Shown piece after piece: positions 9,545-11,961 of a stretch of 11,961 nucleotides of DNA. Source of the stretch: Propionibacteriales bacterium (GTDB lineage: Bacteria; Actinomycetota; Actinomycetes; Propionibacteriales; Propionibacteriaceae). The stretch lies in contig JADGPB010000035.1 in assembly GCA_017882655.1 (NCBI GenBank), positions 1-11,961 on the forward strand. Direction: 5' to 3'. The number at the start of each line of letters is the position of its first letter. Positions within the stretch are counted from its first letter, which is position 1. The notes under the pieces were generated by a model, which worked only from the letters and a program-made list of their open reading frames with translations, did no database searches and was not told where the DNA came from. The position numbers were made by a program, and so were the translations under genes.

Positions 9545-10031
9545 AGCTCGGGTTGGCGGGAACGAAGCGGGTAGCCAAGGGCCGTCCGAACGCGCGACGA
9601 CCCAGCAGGTACACCTCGCAGCCGAGGCAGTAGTTGAACACCGAGTTGAGCAGCGCGGCCACGAGGGCGAAACCGATCGCGATGTAGAACAGCACCGGCA
9701 GCTGGGCCACCAGGCCGATCAGGCCGGCGACCGCGAAGATGAGCCCCACTGTCTGGGCGAACCGGGGGGGACGAGGGTCCTCCAGCTCGCTCGGAGGGCT
9801 GAGACGAGGACGTACAAGCCTGGAGTAGACGAGTCCGTACGGCTGCGCGGCCAGGCCCACGACCGAACCCAGCCCGAAGGCGATCGCCTGGATGATGAGA
9901 AGGATGAGTGCCGGCAGACCGGGGCCGAGGATGAGGATCACCGCGAGCACGACGGCCGTGATCGCTGCGCCGAACCGAGGACCGCGCGGGTCGATCGGCT
10001 TCGGAGCGACGGTGGGCTGTGGAGATGACAT
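9543..10031 (-). CDS. DUF4395 family integral membrane protein
   Basis: This 162-residue protein starts at ATG 10029-10031, with AAAGGA (minus strand, 10037-10042) five bases upstream. A short proline-rich cytoplasmic leader is followed by hydrophobic segments at about 20-36, 38-61, 92-108 and 110-130. It ends with F-N-Y-C-L-G-C-E, a C135-x-x-C138 motif characteristic of DUF4395, then L-L-G-R-R. The biochemical role of the family is not known to me. The dithiol next to a membrane-bound thioredoxin suggests thiol-disulfide or sulfur exchange at the membrane. It is the first full gene of the operon and lies 132 bases after the leader ORF stop. The frame is open to 10079, but that extension has no ribosome site and crosses the attenuator region. 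Confidence 0.88.
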   Translation of the reverse strand: MSSPQPTVAPKPIDPRGPRFGAAITAVVLAVILILGPGLPALILLIIQAIAFGLGSVVGLAAQPYGLVYSRLVRPRLSPPSELEDPRPPRFAQTVGLIFAVAGLIGLVAQLPVLFYIAIGFALVAALLNSVFNYCLGCEVYLLGRRAFGRPLATRFVPANPS

Positions 10032-10163
10032 GAGCGTCCTTTGGTCGAGGGATTTCGGGGAGTCGCTCTGACAACACATCCCGCAACAGTCGGGAGAGGA
10101 GTTTTATGTCACAGACTGCAGCGGACGCTGGGGTCGAGCAGTCGAGATCGTGTTGTCAGGGGG
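10032..10163 (-). promoter_or_regulatory. Putative cysteine-responsive attenuator
   Basis: In the RNA of the minus strand, CTGACAACAC (10150-10159), just after the leader stop, can pair perfectly over 10 bp with GTGTTGTCAG (10068-10077). The same segment can instead pair over 7 bp with GTGTTGT or TGTTGTC in the Cys codon run of the leader (10172-10182). The two pairings exclude each other, as in classical attenuators. A second stem, GAGCG/CGCTC (10064-10068 with 10032-10036), closes a loop holding the DUF4395 ribosome site at 10037-10042, and abuts the distal arm, sharing base 10068. A ribosome slowed at the Cys codons would mask the proximal arm. The direction of control is inferred, not proven. 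Confidence 0.55.
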
Positions 10164-10235
10164 TCAGCCGCGACAACAACACGAGCACGCCAACGCGCGG
10201 CCGGAGACGGCCTGGCACATGGCGGCTGATGACAT
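10164..10235 (-). CDS. Poly-cysteine leader peptide (23 aa), probably leaderless
   Basis: This short ORF starts at ATG 10233-10235 and stops at TGA 10164-10166. It has five cysteines in 23 residues and ends C-S-C-C-C-R-G. The three consecutive Cys codons are all TGT, unlike the TGC usual in this GC-rich DNA. No ribosome site precedes the ATG; instead a -10 box lies seven bases upstream, so transcript and ORF probably begin together. Leaderless poly-cysteine short ORFs are known in mycobacteria as cysteine-responsive attenuators of sulfur operons. Here the ORF precedes DUF4395, thioredoxin and cysK, which fits that role. A second in-frame ATG (10218-10220) would still include the C-S-C-C-C end. 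The peptide itself need not have a function. Confidence 0.72.
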   Translation of the reverse strand: MSSAAMCQAVSGRALACSCCCRG

Positions 10236-10242
10236 GCGGGAC

Positions 10243-10272
10243 ACGTTAGCAGCCGCACCAGCCCCGGTCCAA
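10243..10272 (-). promoter_or_regulatory. Promoter of the cysteine leader operon
   Basis: On the minus strand TTGGAC (10267-10272) and TAACGT (10243-10248, matching TANNNT) are separated by 18 bases. The first base of the leader ATG (10235) lies eight bases after the last base of the -10 box, a normal place for a transcription start. This is the main argument that the leader ORF is leaderless. Confidence 0.6.
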
Positions 10273-10419
10273 GGCCTGGAATCAGCCGTCCCACAGCGCG
10301 GACAGTCACCCTCGGACCCGGAATACCTACCGGCCGTATGCCGTTCCACCGACGATGATTGAAGTTTCACATAGGGCCGGCGACGTCCCGCCAGAGCTCC
10401 ACCTGAGAGGACACCTCAT

Positions 10420-11004
10420 ATGACCATCGCTATCGACCGTACGGCCACCACCGACTCCCCCATCCTCGACGTGCTTGCCGAACGCTGGAGCACCCGGGTC
10501 TTCGATCCGGCCGCCACCATCGACGAGGGCGCGCTCGCCAGCGCGCTCGAGGCGGCCCGCTGGTCGCCGTCGGCGAACAACACCCAGCCCTGGCGCTTCA
10601 TCGTGACCCGTCGCGGCTCCGACGCGTTCGACGCGATCTTCGCCAGTCTCCGCGACTTCAACAAGAGCTGGGCCGGCGACGCGTCCGCGCTTGTCGTGGC
10701 GGCGGCGACGACCACGACCGAAGACGGTTCGCCGATGCACTTCGCCCAGTACGACACGGGCCAGGCGGTCGCTCACTTCACCGTGCAGGCACACGCCGAC
10801 GGCCTCGCGACGCACCAGATGGGTGGCTTCGACCGCGACGCCGTACGCACCGAGTTCGCGCTGCCCGAGGGCCTCACGCCCCTCACGGTCATCGCCGTCG
10901 GCGCCGCGGGCTCTCTCGACGACACGTCCGAGGAGATCCGCGCCCGCGAGTCCGTACCCCGCACCCGTCGCGCCATCAACGACTCGGTGCTGGTCAACTC
11001 CTGA
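10420..11004 (+). CDS. Nitroreductase-family flavoprotein
   Basis: This 194-residue protein belongs to the FMN-dependent nitroreductase superfamily. R-W-S-T-R-V-F (22-28) and A-A-R-W-S-P-S-A-N-N-T-Q-P-W-R-F (45-60) are the N-terminal FMN-binding segments. A central helix, G-Q-A-V-A-H-F and A-H-A-D-G-L-A-T-H-Q-M-G-G-F (114-137), and a closing V-G (160-161) with R-T-R-R (181-184) complete the pattern. It is at the short end for the family, which works as a homodimer and uses NAD(P)H; substrates range from nitroaromatics and quinones to unknown metabolites. The start is ATG at 10420, after GAGAGGA (10405-10411). It is divergent from the cysteine leader, with 184 bp between the two starts. Whether it shares control with the thiol operon is unknown. 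Confidence 0.9.
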   Translation: MTIAIDRTATTDSPILDVLAERWSTRVFDPAATIDEGALASALEAARWSPSANNTQPWRFIVTRRGSDAFDAIFASLRDFNKSWAGDASALVVAAATTTTEDGSPMHFAQYDTGQAVAHFTVQAHADGLATHQMGGFDRDAVRTEFALPEGLTPLTVIAVGAAGSLDDTSEEIRARESVPRTRRAINDSVLVNS

Positions 11005-11238
11005 TCACTCGATCGCCAACCTCACAGGCAGGTGCCTGAGCGGTTCTGCGTTGTCCGATCAGGGCAGCGCCGAAGACTCGTTACCGTCGTCGGCTTCAAC
11101 CCGCCGATTGCCGCGTTTGACGTCATCTGCGTACCGATCTGACGCTCCGCCCGCACCACCACGGCGACACCGGGGGACTCGGCATTGCCCGCGCGGCACC
11201 CGAGCCCAGTACGGTGGTGGGCGACGAAGGAGGGTGCC
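11005..11238. other. Intergenic region between nitroreductase and DoxX-like genes
   Basis: These 234 bp show no supported gene. A short hairpin CAGGC/GCCTG (11025-11029, 11034-11038) lies 20 bases after the nitroreductase stop and could be a weak terminator. The far end carries the likely promoter of the DoxX-like gene. Confidence 0.5.
11185..11215 (+). promoter_or_regulatory. Possible promoter of the DoxX-like gene
   Basis: TTGCCC (11185-11190) and TACGGT (11210-11215, fitting TANNNT) are 19 bases apart and would start transcription about 17 bases before the GTG. The spacing is long and the match moderate. Confidence 0.3.
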
Positions 11239-11694
11239 GTGAAGACGCTCATCAAGGTGGTACAGGACATCGGCCTGCTGGTCGCGCGGTTGGTGCTCGG
11301 GCTCGTGCTCGTCGGCCACGGCTGGCTGCGCTTCACCCACGGCATGGGGCCGACGGTCGACACGCTGACCCGGTACGGGCTGCCCGAGCCGCAACTGTTC
11401 GCCTGGGGCGCCACGGTGCTCGAGGTCATCGGGGGCGCTCTGCTGATCTTCGGTCTGCTGACCCCGATCGTCGCGGCGTTCGTGGTCGCCGAGCAGGTCA
11501 TGGTCATCGCCTGGCTGAAGTGGCAGAACGGGCTCTGGAGGGCCAGTGACGGCATCGAGTACCCGGTCGCCCTCGCTGCCCTCGCCCTGATCCTGGTGGT
11601 GTTCGGCGCGGGCCGTACCGGCGTGGACGTCCTCTTCCGCCGCGGAAAGAAGCCTGCGGCGAACGCGTCCGTGTACGACTCGAACCCTGCTTGA
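11239..11694 (+). CDS. DoxX family membrane protein
   Basis: This 151-residue protein has about four hydrophobic helices, at about residues 9-27, 52-73, 75-93 and 109-123. V-A-R-L-V-L-G-L-V-L-V-G-H-G (15-28) with W-L-R-F (29-32), and E-V-I-G-G-A-L-L-I-F-G-L-L-T-P (62-76), are typical of the DoxX/SURF4-like family. In mycobacteria a DoxX protein joins a superoxide dismutase and a sulfurtransferase in a membrane oxidoreductase complex, but many family members have no known role. The start is GTG at 11239-11241, with GGAGG (11229-11233) five bases upstream. An in-frame ATG-less extension to 11185 would consist of promoter-like sequence. The C-terminal tail (from about residue 134) is basic and likely cytoplasmic. 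It is followed 69 bases later by a response regulator on the same strand. Confidence 0.88.
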   Translation: MKTLIKVVQDIGLLVARLVLGLVLVGHGWLRFTHGMGPTVDTLTRYGLPEPQLFAWGATVLEVIGGALLIFGLLTPIVAAFVVAEQVMVIAWLKWQNGLWRASDGIEYPVALAALALILVVFGAGRTGVDVLFRRGKKPAANASVYDSNPA

Positions 11695-11701
11695 TCTGTA
11701 T

Positions 11702-11754
11702 TCACAGACAACCCACAGCCAGTTCATTAGCGGCTTTCACAGTTTCTTGCCAGT
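11702..11754 (+). promoter_or_regulatory. PhoP-box-like direct repeats upstream of the response regulator
   Basis: TCACAGA (11702-11708), four bases, then CCACAGC (11713-11719) each differ by one base from the mycobacterial PhoP half-site TCACAGC with its 4-base spacer. A weaker pair, TCACAGT (11737-11743), four bases, TGCCAGT (11748-11754), follows nearer the start codon. The 11-base period is one helical turn, as OmpR-family dimers bind. The first pair could activate and the second, overlapping the core promoter, repress; this is inference. Confidence 0.45.
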
Positions 11755-11763
11755 CTTTGTGAC

Positions 11764-11961
11764 ATGCCTCGACTCACAACCCAATCCGAAGCGCTCACAC
11801 GACCGGACGGCAGCCCGATCCGCGTACTGGCCGTCGACGACGAGACCAGCCTGACCGAGCTGCTGTCCATGGCGATGCGCTACGAAGGGTGGGACGTCAC
11901 GACCGCCGCCTCCGGCACCGAAGCCGTACGCACGGCACGCGAAGTCCGTCCCGACGCCCTC
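11764..11961 (+). CDS. OmpR/PhoP-like response regulator, N-terminal part (3' truncated)
   Basis: The first 66 residues are visible. After a short polar leader, I-R-V-L-A-V-D-D-E (19-27) forms beta-1 and the acidic pocket of a receiver domain (D25, D26). L-T-E-L-L-S-M-A-M (30-38), then E-G-W-D-V (41-45), A-A-S-G and R-E-V-R-P-D-A-L follow the layout of PhoP/TcrA-type OmpR-family regulators. The phospho-acceptor Asp and DNA-binding domain lie beyond the window. ATG 11764 is the first possible start: the frame is blocked upstream by TAG at 11728-11730 and no other start codon intervenes. No ribosome site is visible, so the message may be leaderless (CAGTCT at 11751-11756 as -10). A partner histidine kinase probably follows, but it cannot be seen. 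Confidence 0.87.
   Translation, partial: MPRLTTQSEALTRPDGSPIRVLAVDDETSLTELLSMAMRYEGWDVTTAASGTEAVRTAREVRPDAL

Noticed and set aside
7558..9546. Plus-strand open frame of 662 codons
   Set aside because: Runs through the propeller gene out of frame, a terminator hairpin and antisense cysK and thioredoxin; not a gene.
9535..10086. Long N-terminal extension of the thioredoxin frame
   Set aside because: It would overlap the whole DUF4395 gene; GTG at 9534 has a ribosome site and begins a proper membrane anchor.
10106..10249. Plus-strand small ORF of 47 codons with a good-looking GAGGAG ribosome site
   Set aside because: Antisense to the Cys leader and its promoter, with no family resemblance; the ribosome-like site is the complement of a pyrimidine stretch in the attenuator. 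Kept only as a weak alternative.
11022..11727. Two long minus-strand frames (229 and 222 codons)
   Set aside because: Both are antisense to the DoxX-like gene, which has clear membrane helices and a ribosome site.

Overview
High-GC actinobacterial chromosome segment, probably from Nocardioidaceae or another Propionibacteriales lineage. This is inferred from roughly 68-70% GC, GTG starts, frequent CGTAC/GTACG words, a B12-dependent methylmalonyl-CoA mutase operon (mutA-mutB-meaB) and actinobacterial DUF4395, thioredoxin and PhoP-like proteins. No rRNA, tRNA, CRISPR or intact insertion sequence was found.

Layout. 1-415 (+): C-terminal part of a HAD-superfamily (Cof-like) hydrolase. 434-529: a 96-bp palindromic mini-element with 29-bp terminal inverted repeats, flanked by a perfect 9-bp direct repeat, between two convergent genes. 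555-6556 (-): mutA, mutB and meaB overlap by a few bases in a translationally coupled operon for propionyl-CoA/methylmalonyl-CoA metabolism. A xylose-isomerase-like TIM-barrel protein follows about 95 bp downstream on the same strand. 6557-6874: structured non-coding divergent region. 6878-7888 (+): TolB/WD40-like beta-propeller protein of unknown role. 8068-8101: strong hairpin shared as a terminator by convergent transcripts.

8119-10235 (-): sulfur/redox operon in transcription order: short poly-cysteine leader ORF, DUF4395 membrane protein, membrane-anchored thioredoxin, cysteine synthase cysK. The leader ORF starts directly at a predicted promoter, so it is probably leaderless. It carries Cys-Ser-Cys-Cys-Cys just before its stop and is followed by mutually exclusive pairing segments. 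This looks like a cysteine-responsive attenuator and is the most interesting item in the window.

10420-11004 (+): nitroreductase-family protein, divergent from the leader. 11239-11694 (+): DoxX-like small membrane protein. 11764-end (+): N-terminus of an OmpR/PhoP-like response regulator, preceded by direct repeats resembling the mycobacterial PhoP box, which suggests autoregulation.

The coherent stories are (i) odd-chain/branched-chain carbon entry through methylmalonyl-CoA with its G-protein chaperone, (ii) cysteine synthesis coupled to a thiol-redox pair under a cysteine sensor made from a tiny ORF, and (iii) a trace of a small non-autonomous transposable element.
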